This document shows positions 1 through 4,994 of a stretch of DNA of 5,924 bases, piece by piece. The position numbers and the translations under genes were made by a program. Below the pieces are notes generated by a model. The model did not search any database and was not told the origin of the DNA. It saw only the letters and a list, made by a program, of their open reading frames with translations. The stretch comes from Myxococcales bacterium. Lineage in GTDB: Bacteria > Myxococcota_A > UBA9160 > JALSIO01. The stretch's first letter is position 1; each line of letters begins with the position of its first letter. The stretch spans positions 1 through 5,924 of the forward strand of contig JALSIO010000067.1 in NCBI GenBank assembly GCA_026989995.1, given 5' to 3'.

Positions 1-2
1 GG

Positions 3-44
3 GACCGCGGAGCCGGCCCGCCGCCGGCCGAGGTCGCGCTCTGA
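3..44 (+). CDS. C-terminal tail of an upstream gene, cut by the window edge
   Basis: An open frame from the left edge reads DRGAGPPPAEVAL and ends at a TGA whose last base is the A of the hyuA ATG (TGATG, one-base overlap). Such an overlap is typical of translationally coupled genes in an operon, so this is probably the end of a real gene on the same strand. Thirteen residues are too few to identify it. From known gene neighbourhoods, a HyuB-type subunit (hydantoinase B or acetone carboxylase alpha type) would be the first guess, but that is inference. GC-rich DNA leaves many frames open, so chance cannot be excluded. Confidence 0.45.
   Translation, partial: DRGAGPPPAEVAL
30..33 (+). promoter_or_regulatory. 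Weak ribosome binding site of the hyuA-type gene
   Basis: GAGG lies 10 bases before the ATG at 44, inside the coding tail of the upstream frame. It is a modest Shine-Dalgarno match. Together with the TGATG overlap it supports ATG 44 as the start and suggests that translation is partly coupled to the preceding gene. Confidence 0.4.
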
Positions 45-2125
45 TGGACCGGGTCGGAATCGACATCGGCGGCACCTTCACGGATCTCGCGCTCCTCCGC
101 GGCGACCGGATCCACCTCCACAAGACCCTCAGCACGCCGGAGGACCCCTCCGTCGGCGTGATGCGGGGCCTCGAGCAGCTCGCCGCCTCGCTCGGCGAGG
201 ACCTCCGGACCCTGCTTCGCCGTGTGGATGCCGTGGTGCACGCCACGACCATCGCCGACAACACCCTCATCGAGGGGAAGGGCGCCGTCACCGGCTTGCT
301 CACCACCGAGGGATTTCGGGACGAGCTCGAGCTCCGGCGCGGCTACAAGGAGGACATCTGGGACGTGCGGCTACCGCCGCCACGCCCCATCGTCCCGCGC
401 CGGCGACGCCTCACCGTGCCGGAGCGGATCCTCCACGACGGCACGGTGTACCGACCCCTCGACGAGGACGCCGCCCGTCGCGCGATCCGGCGGCTCGCCC
501 GGCAGGGCGTGGAGTCGGTGGCCGTCTGCCTCCTCTTCTCCTTCGTCAATCCGGCCCACGAGCGGCGGCTCGCCGAGCTCCTCGCCGAGGAGCTCCCGGG
601 CCTTCCGGTGAGCCTCTCCCACGAGGTCCTGCCGCGCTCGCCCGAGTTCGAGCGCACCAGCACCACGGTGGTCAACGCCTACGTGGGCCCCCGCGTCACC
701 GGCTACCTGGAGCGCCTGGCCCGACGGCTGCAGGAAGCCGGCTTCGAGCGGGAGCTGCTGGTGATGCAGTCGAGCGGCGGCGTGATGACCCGCGACTACC
801 TGCGGGGCGCGCCGGTGCGGATCCTGGCCTCCGGGCCGGCCGCGGGTGTGGTCGGCGGCGCGGCCCTCGGGCGCGCCAAGGACGCTTTCGACCTGCTCTG
901 CGTGGACATGGGCGGGACGAGCTACGACGTGGCCGTGGTGCGCGGTGGCCGCGCGCCGGCGGAGGCGGGCTGGAACTGGCACCACCGCTACGTGGTGGCA
1001 CTTCCCATGGTGCAGGTGGAGACCCTCGGCGCGGGCGGCGGCTCCATCTGCCAGGTGCGTGCGGGCGAACTCCGGGTCGGCCCGGAGAGCGCCGGCGCCG
1101 ACCCCGGACCGGTCTGCTACGGGCGGGGGGGGGAACACCCCACCGTGACCGACGCGCTGCTGGTGCTCGGGATCCTCTCCGAGGAGGCGGAGTTCGCGGG
1201 GGGGAGCTTCCGGCTCACCCGCCGGGGCGTGGACGAGGCCTTCGCCAAGCACGTGGCGGAGCCCATGGGGTACGGCGTGGAGGAGGCCGCCTACGACTGC
1301 TTGCGGGTGGTGAACGCCAACATGACCCAGGCCGTCCGGCGGACCACCGCCGAGCGGGGCATCGACCCCCGCGACCTCGCCATGCTGGCCTACGGCGGAA
1401 ACGGCCCCGCCTTCGCCGCCATCCAGGCCCAGGAGCTCGGGATCCGACGCATCCTGGTACCCCGGACCTCCCCGGCCTTCTCCGCCCTCGGCACCCTGGT
1501 GGCCCGGCCCGCCATCGACGAGGAACGGGCGTACCTCGCGCCCGCGGGCCGCGCCGACCCGGAGCGGATGCGCGCACTCTGGGCGGAGCTCGCGGCCCGC
1601 GCCCGGCACTTCTTCTCCGAGGCGGGACTCGACCCCGAGGCGGTCGAGGTCTCCTTCGGCGTGCACCTCCGCTACCCCGGGCAGAACTGGTCGCTCTTCG
1701 TGGAGGCGGCACGTTCCCGGGGCCTCCGGGACCTGCCCACCGACTCGACGGATCTCCTCGATCTCGTGGTCGAGCGCTTCCACCAGGCGCACGAGGCGGA
1801 GTACGGGCACCGGCGCGAGGCCGAGCAGCCCGAGATCACGGGGCTTCGCCTGGCGGCGGCAGCGCCGGTGGAGGCCCCCCCGGTGGGCGGAGGCATGCGG
1901 GCCGCGACCCGACCGGCGCCGCCAGCCGGCCGACGGCGCGCACACCTCGGCGAGGGCTTCCGCGAGGTCCCCGTCTACCACGGCCCGGAGCTCGGGCCGG
2001 GCCACCGGATCGAGGGACCGGGCATCGTGGAGGAGCGCTTCACGACCGTCGTGGTCTACCCGGGCTGGGAGGCCCGCGTCGACGACGCCGGCGATTACGT
2101 GCTCGAGCGCGTGGCTGGAGCCTGA
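44..2125 (+). CDS. hyuA: Hydantoinase/oxoprolinase family protein, HyuA-type subunit
   Basis: A complete 693-residue protein of the usual HyuA length. The N-terminal domain opens with the actin-like phosphate-1 motif DIGGTFTD (residues 7-14). The central Hydantoinase_A domain carries ASGPAAG (from about 262), the second phosphate motif DMGGTSYD (288-295), LGAGGGSI (328-335), GPESAGADPGPVCYG (346-360) and AYGGNGPA (449-456). The C-terminal domain ends with the family-like GPGIVEE...PGW pattern. Characterised relatives perform ATP-dependent ring opening of 5-oxoproline or N-methylhydantoin, or form the ATP-binding subunit of acetone or acetophenone carboxylases, usually with a HyuB-type partner. 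The substrate cannot be told from this sequence. No signal peptide is visible, so a cytoplasmic location is expected. The start overlaps the stop of an upstream frame, suggesting an operon. A G9 run (1125-1133) and a G7 run (1198-1204) lie in the coding region, yet the frame stays intact. The family call is secure; the symbol is a family label only. Confidence 0.95.
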   Translation: MDRVGIDIGGTFTDLALLRGDRIHLHKTLSTPEDPSVGVMRGLEQLAASLGEDLRTLLRRVDAVVHATTIADNTLIEGKGAVTGLLTTEGFRDELELRRGYKEDIWDVRLPPPRPIVPRRRRLTVPERILHDGTVYRPLDEDAARRAIRRLARQGVESVAVCLLFSFVNPAHERRLAELLAEELPGLPVSLSHEVLPRSPEFERTSTTVVNAYVGPRVTGYLERLARRLQEAGFERELLVMQSSGGVMTRDYLRGAPVRILASGPAAGVVGGAALGRAKDAFDLLCVDMGGTSYDVAVVRGGRAPAEAGWNWHHRYVVALPMVQVETLGAGGGSICQVRAGELRVGPESAGADPGPVCYGRGGEHPTVTDALLVLGILSEEAEFAGGSFRLTRRGVDEAFAKHVAEPMGYGVEEAAYDCLRVVNANMTQAVRRTTAERGIDPRDLAMLAYGGNGPAFAAIQAQELGIRRILVPRTSPAFSALGTLVARPAIDEERAYLAPAGRADPERMRALWAELAARARHFFSEAGLDPEAVEVSFGVHLRYPGQNWSLFVEAARSRGLRDLPTDSTDLLDLVVERFHQAHEAEYGHRREAEQPEITGLRLAAAAPVEAPPVGGGMRAATRPAPPAGRRRAHLGEGFREVPVYHGPELGPGHRIEGPGIVEERFTTVVVYPGWEARVDDAGDYVLERVAGA

Positions 2126-2146
2126 GCGGCCCCGGTCGGCGCCCCG

Positions 2147-2434
2147 CTAGCGCCCCCCGAGCGAGCCGAAGCGGGCGAAGACCTCCATCAGCTCGTCGAT
2201 CTTCTCGCGCCGATCGCGCGCCTGGCCGGACCGGAAGGCCTCCGCCACACAGGTCTCCACGTGGTTTCCGAGGACGAGACGGCCCACCGCACCGAGGGCG
2301 GCGCGGGCCGCCGCGATCTGCAGCAGGATGTCCACGCAGTAGCGATCCTCGTCGACCATCCGCTCGATGCCCGCGATCTGGCCCGAGATCCTCCTCAGGC
2401 GGGCCTTGACCTGCTTCCGCGTCGACTCGTCCAC
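2147..2434 (-). CDS. csoR: CsoR/FrmR-family metal-sensing transcriptional repressor
   Basis: A 95-residue protein starting at GTG (2434-2432), preceded by AGGGAG at 6 bases. The frame stays open about 73 codons further upstream, but that part is Pro/Arg-rich, resembles noncoding GC-rich DNA and is not part of the family. The product is an all-helical DUF156 domain with typical features: the basic first helix RKQVKARLRRISGQIAGIERM, then DRYCVDIL, then NHVETC. Cys33, His58 and Cys62 match the Cys-His-Cys spacing of Cu(I)-sensing CsoR (25 and 4 residues apart), with Tyr32 beside the first Cys. Formaldehyde-sensing FrmR normally lacks the last Cys. Members are tetrameric repressors that release DNA on binding metal. 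It converges on the hyuA-type gene with 21 bp between stops and follows the tRNA gene on the same strand. No copA or copZ gene lies next to it here. The family is near certain; copper specificity is likely but inferred, with Ni/Co or sulfur/formaldehyde sensing as alternatives. Confidence 0.92.
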   Translation of the reverse strand: MDESTRKQVKARLRRISGQIAGIERMVDEDRYCVDILLQIAAARAALGAVGRLVLGNHVETCVAEAFRSGQARDRREKIDELMEVFARFGSLGGR

Positions 2435-2440
2435 ACCGCG

Positions 2441-2446
2441 CTCCCT
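2441..2446 (-). promoter_or_regulatory. Ribosome binding site that fixes the GTG start of csoR
   Basis: On the minus strand AGGGAG lies 6 bases before GTG 2434. It is the only good Shine-Dalgarno match at a position that yields the family-length protein, so it decides between the 95-residue product and the 168-residue open frame. Confidence 0.65.
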
Positions 2447-2504
2447 GCAATCATCGGGATCCGGAACCGGCTCCACCGCACGCCCGTGCGGCCCGAGCGG
2501 GGAC

Positions 2505-2532
2505 GGTATGGGATCGCGCAGGGAAGGACCAA
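2505..2532 (-). promoter_or_regulatory. Possible weak promoter of csoR
   Basis: On the minus strand TTGGTC (2532-2527) and CATACC (2510-2505) are separated by 16 bases and would give a leader of about 65 bases to the GTG. Each hexamer matches the sigma-70 consensus at only three positions, so this is a guess. The alternative is readthrough from the tRNA promoter. I see no clear CsoR operator; the region only has a short CCCG-AG-CGGG symmetry at 2492-2501. Confidence 0.18.
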
Positions 2533-2571
2533 CTGCGGGGCCGGCGCGGGGCCGGGGAAGCCTCGGGGCGT

Positions 2572-2586
2572 GGGGGCGTTGCCCCC
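2572..2586 (-). terminator. Short hairpin between tRNA-Met and csoR
   Basis: GGGGGC and GCCCCC form a perfect 6-bp stem around a 3-base loop, about 40 bases beyond the tRNA 3' end. It could end or trim the tRNA transcript. No T-tract follows on either strand, so it would be a non-canonical terminator or only a processing barrier. Confidence 0.25.
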
Positions 2587-2626
2587 GGACAGCCGGCGGG
2601 CGCGGCCACCGCGCACGGCGGGAAGG

Positions 2627-2703
2627 TGGTAGCGGTGGTTGGACTCGAACCAACGACCTACGGCTTATGAAGCCGCCGCTCTAACCGACTGAGCTACACC
2701 GCC
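2627..2703 (-). tRNA. tRNA-Met (CAT), elongator type
   Basis: A complete 77-base cloverleaf including an encoded CCA (2629-2627). The acceptor strand GGCGGTG pairs with CACCGCT, leaving a G1-U72 wobble. The D arm is GCTC/GAGC with a 9-base loop. The anticodon arm is GCGGC, loop TTCATAA, GCCGT, with anticodon CAT at 2669-2667. The variable loop has five bases, and the T arm is GTTGG, loop TTCGAGT, CCAAC. The initiator signature (unpaired C1-A72 and three consecutive G-C pairs next to the loop on the initiator pattern) is absent, and the acceptor ends resemble elongator tRNA-Met of other bacteria. An Ile2 tRNA with a lysidine-modified CAT anticodon is the main alternative and is less likely given the acceptor stem. 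Confidence 0.96.
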
Positions 2704-2713
2704 CCGGGGGCGC

Positions 2714-2719
2714 ATTCTA
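2714..2719 (-). promoter_or_regulatory. -10 element of the tRNA-Met promoter
   Basis: On the minus strand TAGAAT (five of six matches to TATAAT) ends 10 bases before the first tRNA base, placing transcription start only a few bases upstream of the mature 5' end. The position 17 bases further upstream reads CTCCCC, a poor -35. The match stands out in an otherwise almost AT-free region. Confidence 0.5.
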
Positions 2720-2815
2720 GCGAAGCCCCGGTCGCCGGGGAGCCGCCCCCCCCCGCCCGGTGGTCGCGCGAAGGCCCGGCCCCGGGGGGCCAGGGGACGC
2801 GGGCCGCGTACGCCG

Positions 2816-2850
2816 GCGTGCCCCGTCCCCGCCACCCGGCCGGGGCACGC
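2816..2850. repeat. Perfect 10-bp inverted repeat with a 15-base loop
   Basis: GCGTGCCCCG (2816-2825) and its exact reverse complement CGGGGCACGC (2841-2850) flank 15 bases. In RNA this would be a very stable hairpin on either strand. It lies 140-174 bases upstream of the dehydrogenase ATG and over 100 bases upstream of the tRNA. There is no T-tract, so it is not a standard intrinsic terminator. A terminator for readthrough, an operator or a structured leader are all possible. Confidence 0.6.
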
Positions 2851-2931
2851 GACGGCCGCGCCGGCGCCGCCCCGGGGCAGCGAACCGCGGCGGGGTCCCC
2901 GCGAGCGCCCTCCACGGCCGGCCGCGGGGTC

Positions 2932-2960
2932 TTGCCATCGCGGCCGAAGCGTGGTTGTCT
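2932..2960 (+). promoter_or_regulatory. Possible weak promoter of the alcohol dehydrogenase gene
   Basis: TTGCCA (2932-2937), close to the -35 consensus, is followed after 17 bases by TTGTCT (2955-2960), a poor -10. Transcription would begin about 22 bases before the ATG, leaving room for the Shine-Dalgarno. The -10 is weak, so confidence is low. Confidence 0.22.
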
Positions 2961-2974
2961 CGCGCACCCGAACC

Positions 2975-2981
2975 GGGAGGA
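2975..2981 (+). promoter_or_regulatory. Strong ribosome binding site of the alcohol dehydrogenase
   Basis: GGGAGGA ends 8 bases before ATG 2990. It selects this start over an in-frame GTG at 2951, which would lie upstream of the site and add 13 residues with no family counterpart. Confidence 0.8.
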
Positions 2982-2989
2982 CCCCCACG

Positions 2990-4069
2990 ATGAAGGCTGC
3001 GATCCTGCGCGCGCTGAACCAGGAACTCGAGATCCGCGACGACGTGGAGCTCGCGGACGTCGGACCCGGCGAGGTCCGGGTGAAGGTGGTCTCGAGTGGA
3101 GTCTGCCACTCCGACGTCTCGGCCCAGAACGGCACCATCCCGACGGGCCTGCCCTGCGTGCTCGGACACGAGGGTGCGGGGGTGATCGAGGAGGTGGGCC
3201 CGGGCGTGGACGAGGTGGCACCCGGCGATCCGGTGATCATCTCCTTCACGCCGGCTTGCCGCCGCTGCCGCGCCTGCCTCCGCGGCCAGTCCTATCTCTG
3301 CGAGATGGCGATGAGCATGATGACGACCCCGCATTTCCGCCTGGGGGGCCAGCCGCTGCCGGGCTTTACGGGCTGCGGAACCTTCGCCGAGGAGCTGATC
3401 GTCCCCGAGGCCGCGGTGGTCAAGGTGGACCCGGACATCCCGCTGAACGTGGTCTCGCTGATCGGCTGCGGCGTGACCACGGGGGTGGGCGCGGCCATCA
3501 ACACCGCCGGCATCCGGCCGGGCAGCTCGGTCGCCGTCTTCGGCTGCGGGGGCGTCGGCATCTCGGCCATCCAGGGTGCGCGAATCGCCGGCGCCGCCGA
3601 GATCCTCGCCGTGGATCTCCTCGATTCGAAGCTCGAGATGGCCCGGCGCTTCGGGGCCACCCACACCTGCACGCCGGACGCCCTCCCCCAGCTGAGCCAG
3701 GAGATCACTGGCGGCGAGGGATTCGACTACGCACTCGAGTGCATCGGCAACCCGACCACGATCCGCGCCACCTACGACGCCGTCCGCCGCGGTGGCACCG
3801 CGGTGATCGTCGGGGTCGGGCGCCTCGACCAGAAGGTGGAGTTCAGCGCCTTCGAGCTCTTCTACGCCGACAAGACCCTGCGCGGCTCCATGTACGGCAG
3901 CGCGAACGTACGGACCTTCATGCCCCAGCTGCTCCGGCTCTGGAAGCAGGGAAAGCTCGACCTCGAGGGCATGGTGAGCCGGCGGATCAAGCTCGACGAG
4001 GTGAACGACGCCTTCCGCGCCATGCTCGAGGGCGAGGTCATCCGCTCGGTGATCGACTTCGCGGCCTGA
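2990..4069 (+). CDS. Zinc-dependent alcohol dehydrogenase (medium-chain, class III-like)
   Basis: A 359-residue medium-chain dehydrogenase, complete. The N-terminal GroES-like domain carries the catalytic zinc ligands Cys39 (GVCHSD), His60-Glu61 (GHEGAG) and Cys160 (IGCGVTTG), and the structural-zinc lobe Cys90, Cys93, Cys96 and Cys104. The Rossmann domain has GCGGVG (185-190). Asp209 at the end of the second strand suggests NAD(H) rather than NADP(H). Such enzymes interconvert primary alcohols and aldehydes in the cytoplasm; close relatives include class III formaldehyde/S-adduct dehydrogenases and actinobacterial zinc alcohol dehydrogenases, some with tightly bound cofactor. The ATG follows GGGAGGA by 8 bases. 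It is a single gene, converging on the crotonase gene with 39 bp between stops. All zinc ligands are present, so activity is expected. The substrate is not visible from the sequence, and a specific glutathione- or mycothiol-dependent role is unproven. Confidence 0.94.
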   Translation: MKAAILRALNQELEIRDDVELADVGPGEVRVKVVSSGVCHSDVSAQNGTIPTGLPCVLGHEGAGVIEEVGPGVDEVAPGDPVIISFTPACRRCRACLRGQSYLCEMAMSMMTTPHFRLGGQPLPGFTGCGTFAEELIVPEAAVVKVDPDIPLNVVSLIGCGVTTGVGAAINTAGIRPGSSVAVFGCGGVGISAIQGARIAGAAEILAVDLLDSKLEMARRFGATHTCTPDALPQLSQEITGGEGFDYALECIGNPTTIRATYDAVRRGGTAVIVGVGRLDQKVEFSAFELFYADKTLRGSMYGSANVRTFMPQLLRLWKQGKLDLEGMVSRRIKLDEVNDAFRAMLEGEVIRSVIDFAA

Positions 4070-4080
4070 TCCGGGCGGCC

Positions 4081-4109
4081 GCGCCGGCGCCCCTGCCCCT
4101 GCCGGGCGC
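4081..4109. terminator. Possible bidirectional hairpin between convergent genes
   Basis: GCGCCGGC (4081-4088) can pair with GCCGGGCGC (4101-4109) with one bulged G, around a 12-base C-rich loop containing a repeated GCCCCT. It sits in the 39-bp gap between the two stops and runs into the crotonase stop codon. There is no T-tract on either strand, so termination is inferred from position only. Confidence 0.25.
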
Positions 4110-4912
4110 TAGTCGCGGAACCGGGGGCGCCGACCCTCGCGGCGTGCTGCCACGGCCTCCTCGAAGTTCCGGGTGGTGAGCCGCACGAAGAGCTGGGTGT
4201 GGCTTTCCATCTCGATGGCCGCGCGCAGGCTCCCGGCCTCGAGGCCGGCCCACATGAGCCGCTTGGTGAGCGAGACCCCCTCGGCGCTCCACCCGTTGAT
4301 CTGCTCGGCGAGGGCGAGCGCCTCGTCCATCAGGCGGTGGTCCGGAACGGTCCGGGACACGAGTCCCATGGCCTCGGCCTCCCGGGCGTCCACGTCCCGC
4401 CCCGAGAGCATGACCTCGAAGGCGCGGGAGCTCCCGATGGCCCGGGGCAGCAGGAAGCTCAGTCCGAGCTCCACGGCGGTGAGCCCGTTCGTGATCCCGC
4501 CGGCGCGGAACCACGCGGACTCGGCTGCGATGCGGATGTCGGCGCCGAGGGTGAGGCAGAGCCCGCCCCCGATGGCCGGTCCGTTGACGGCGCAGATCAC
4601 CGGTTGCGGCATGCGCTGGAGGGCGGGGACGAGGTCCGCCAGCAGGGTCATCGATCGGGTCGCGATGCGGCTGGGCGAAAGGCCCTCGACGCCCGGCGGC
4701 GGCGTCGACTCCCGGGTGTCCGCCCCCGCGCAGAAGGCCCGGCCGGCGCCGGTGAGGATCACGCAGGTGGTCCCGTTGTCGACCGCCACCCGTTCGATGG
4801 CCTCGTGCAGGGGCACCACCAGCTCGAAGGACATGGAGTTCATGCGCTCGGGCCGGTCGAGGACGATCACGGAGACGCCGGGGACGGGCTTCTCCACGCG
4901 TACGGAGCTCAT
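4109..4912 (-). CDS. Enoyl-CoA hydratase/isomerase (crotonase) family protein
   Basis: A 267-residue crotonase-fold protein of standard length. The N-terminal strand has VIVLDRPERMNSM (16-27). The oxyanion-hole segments are AFCAGAD (59-65) and GPAIGGG (111-117), followed by GADIRIAAESAWFRAGG (123-139). The C-terminal helical part includes SLTKRLMW, a typical family stretch. By hand alignment with rat mitochondrial enoyl-CoA hydratase, the second catalytic Glu (rat 164) is kept as Glu166 (SRAFEVMLSGR), but the first (rat 144) falls on Gly139; Glu148 (TAVELG) lies nine residues on. This pattern occurs in a subgroup with ELG...LLPRAIG...SRAFE, whose reactions are often unassigned, so hydratase activity is likely but not certain; an isomerase or other CoA-ester reaction is possible. 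ATG 4912 is chosen for the N-terminal fit and a GGAG 9 bases upstream. It diverges from the thioesterase gene across 82 bp. Confidence 0.92.
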   Translation of the reverse strand: MSSVRVEKPVPGVSVIVLDRPERMNSMSFELVVPLHEAIERVAVDNGTTCVILTGAGRAFCAGADTRESTPPPGVEGLSPSRIATRSMTLLADLVPALQRMPQPVICAVNGPAIGGGLCLTLGADIRIAAESAWFRAGGITNGLTAVELGLSFLLPRAIGSSRAFEVMLSGRDVDAREAEAMGLVSRTVPDHRLMDEALALAEQINGWSAEGVSLTKRLMWAGLEAGSLRAAIEMESHTQLFVRLTTRNFEEAVAARREGRRPRFRD

Positions 4913-4913
4913 G

Positions 4914-4928
4914 CCCGGAGTCTCCGGG
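4914..4928. repeat. Perfect 15-bp palindrome at the crotonase start
   Basis: CCCGGAG and CTCCGGG form 7-bp arms around a single T, ending two bases before the crotonase ATG on the minus strand. The GGAG Shine-Dalgarno lies inside it. It overlaps the place where the -10 would fall relative to the TTGACA at 4947-4942, so it could be a repressor operator or, in RNA, a structure hiding the ribosome binding site. Its role is inferred from position only. Confidence 0.45.
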
Positions 4929-4947
4929 AGCGGACCCGCGCTGTCAA
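4919..4947 (-). promoter_or_regulatory. Candidate promoter of the crotonase gene
   Basis: On the minus strand there is a perfect -35 TTGACA (4947-4942), and 17 bases further on GAGACT (4924-4919, three of six -10 matches). Transcription would then start at or within a few bases of the ATG at 4912, giving a nearly leaderless message. The -35 is convincing in such GC-rich DNA; the -10 is not. Confidence 0.4.
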
Positions 4948-4955
4948 AGCGGGCG

Positions 4956-4971
4956 CCGGCACAACCGGCAC
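4956..4971. repeat. Direct repeat of CCGGCAC in the divergent promoter region
   Basis: CCGGCAC occurs at 4956-4962 and again at 4965-4971, a 9-base period. The same bases also give a short inverted repeat, GCCGG (4955-4959) and CCGGC (4965-4969). It lies upstream of the thioesterase -10 and behind the crotonase -35, where a regulator of both genes could bind. Chance is possible at this composition. Confidence 0.3.
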
Positions 4972-4979
4972 GGGCTCCC

Positions 4980-4985
4980 TAGAAT
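4980..4985 (+). promoter_or_regulatory. -10 element of the thioesterase promoter
   Basis: TAGAAT, preceded by C, matches the sigma-70 -10 consensus at five of six positions and lies 9 bases before GTG 4995. Transcription would start almost at the start codon. No -35 match is seen 17 bases upstream. It is the same heptamer, CTAGAAT, as in front of the tRNA gene. Confidence 0.4.
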
Positions 4986-4994
4986 CCCGCCGCC

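Larger units (their letters stand above)
2704..2989. other. Gene-free GC-rich intergenic region between tRNA-Met and the alcohol dehydrogenase
   Basis: No convincing gene lies in these 286 bases; the open frames here are low-complexity Pro/Arg/Gly translations. It holds the tRNA -10 box near the left end, a C9 run (2746-2754), a perfect 10-bp inverted repeat (2816-2850), a 13-bp palindrome GCGGGG-T-CCCCGC (2890-2902), the palindrome CGGCCGGCCG (2915-2924), and at the right end the ribosome binding site and possible promoter of the dehydrogenase. Short palindromes are expected by chance at this base composition. The 10-bp inverted repeat is the least likely of these to be accidental. Confidence 0.6.

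Noticed and set aside
371..2005. Long minus-strand open frame (544 codons) opposite the hyuA-type gene
   Set aside because: Its translation is His/Gly/Arg/Ala-rich with no domain pattern, and it lies antisense to a gene with clear conserved motifs. Long antisense frames are normal in GC-rich DNA.
2145..2152. CGCTAGCG palindrome at the csoR stop as a terminator
   Set aside because: Only 4-bp arms with no loop and no T-tract; it is too short to act as a terminator and is expected by chance.
2435..2653. N-terminal extension of the csoR frame to 168 codons
   Set aside because: The extra 73 codons are Pro/Arg-rich, run into the 3' end of the tRNA gene, and have no family counterpart. A good ribosome binding site supports GTG 2434.
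2627..2703. tRNA-Met as an integration site with a mobile island
   Set aside because: I saw no repeated copy of the tRNA 3' end elsewhere in the window and no integrase. The flanking genes have the same base composition.
2951..2989. Earlier GTG start for the dehydrogenase
   Set aside because: It lies upstream of the GGGAGGA ribosome binding site and adds 13 residues unlike the family N-terminus. ATG 2990 gives the normal MKAA start.
2717..3664. Minus-strand open frames opposite the dehydrogenase and intergenic region
   Set aside because: Low-complexity Arg/Ala/Gly translations with no recognisable domain; shadows of the real gene.
2818..4179. Plus-strand open frame (453 codons) over the dehydrogenase in another frame
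   Set aside because: Arg/Gly/Pro-rich translation without motifs. The true frame contains all zinc ligands and the Rossmann motif.
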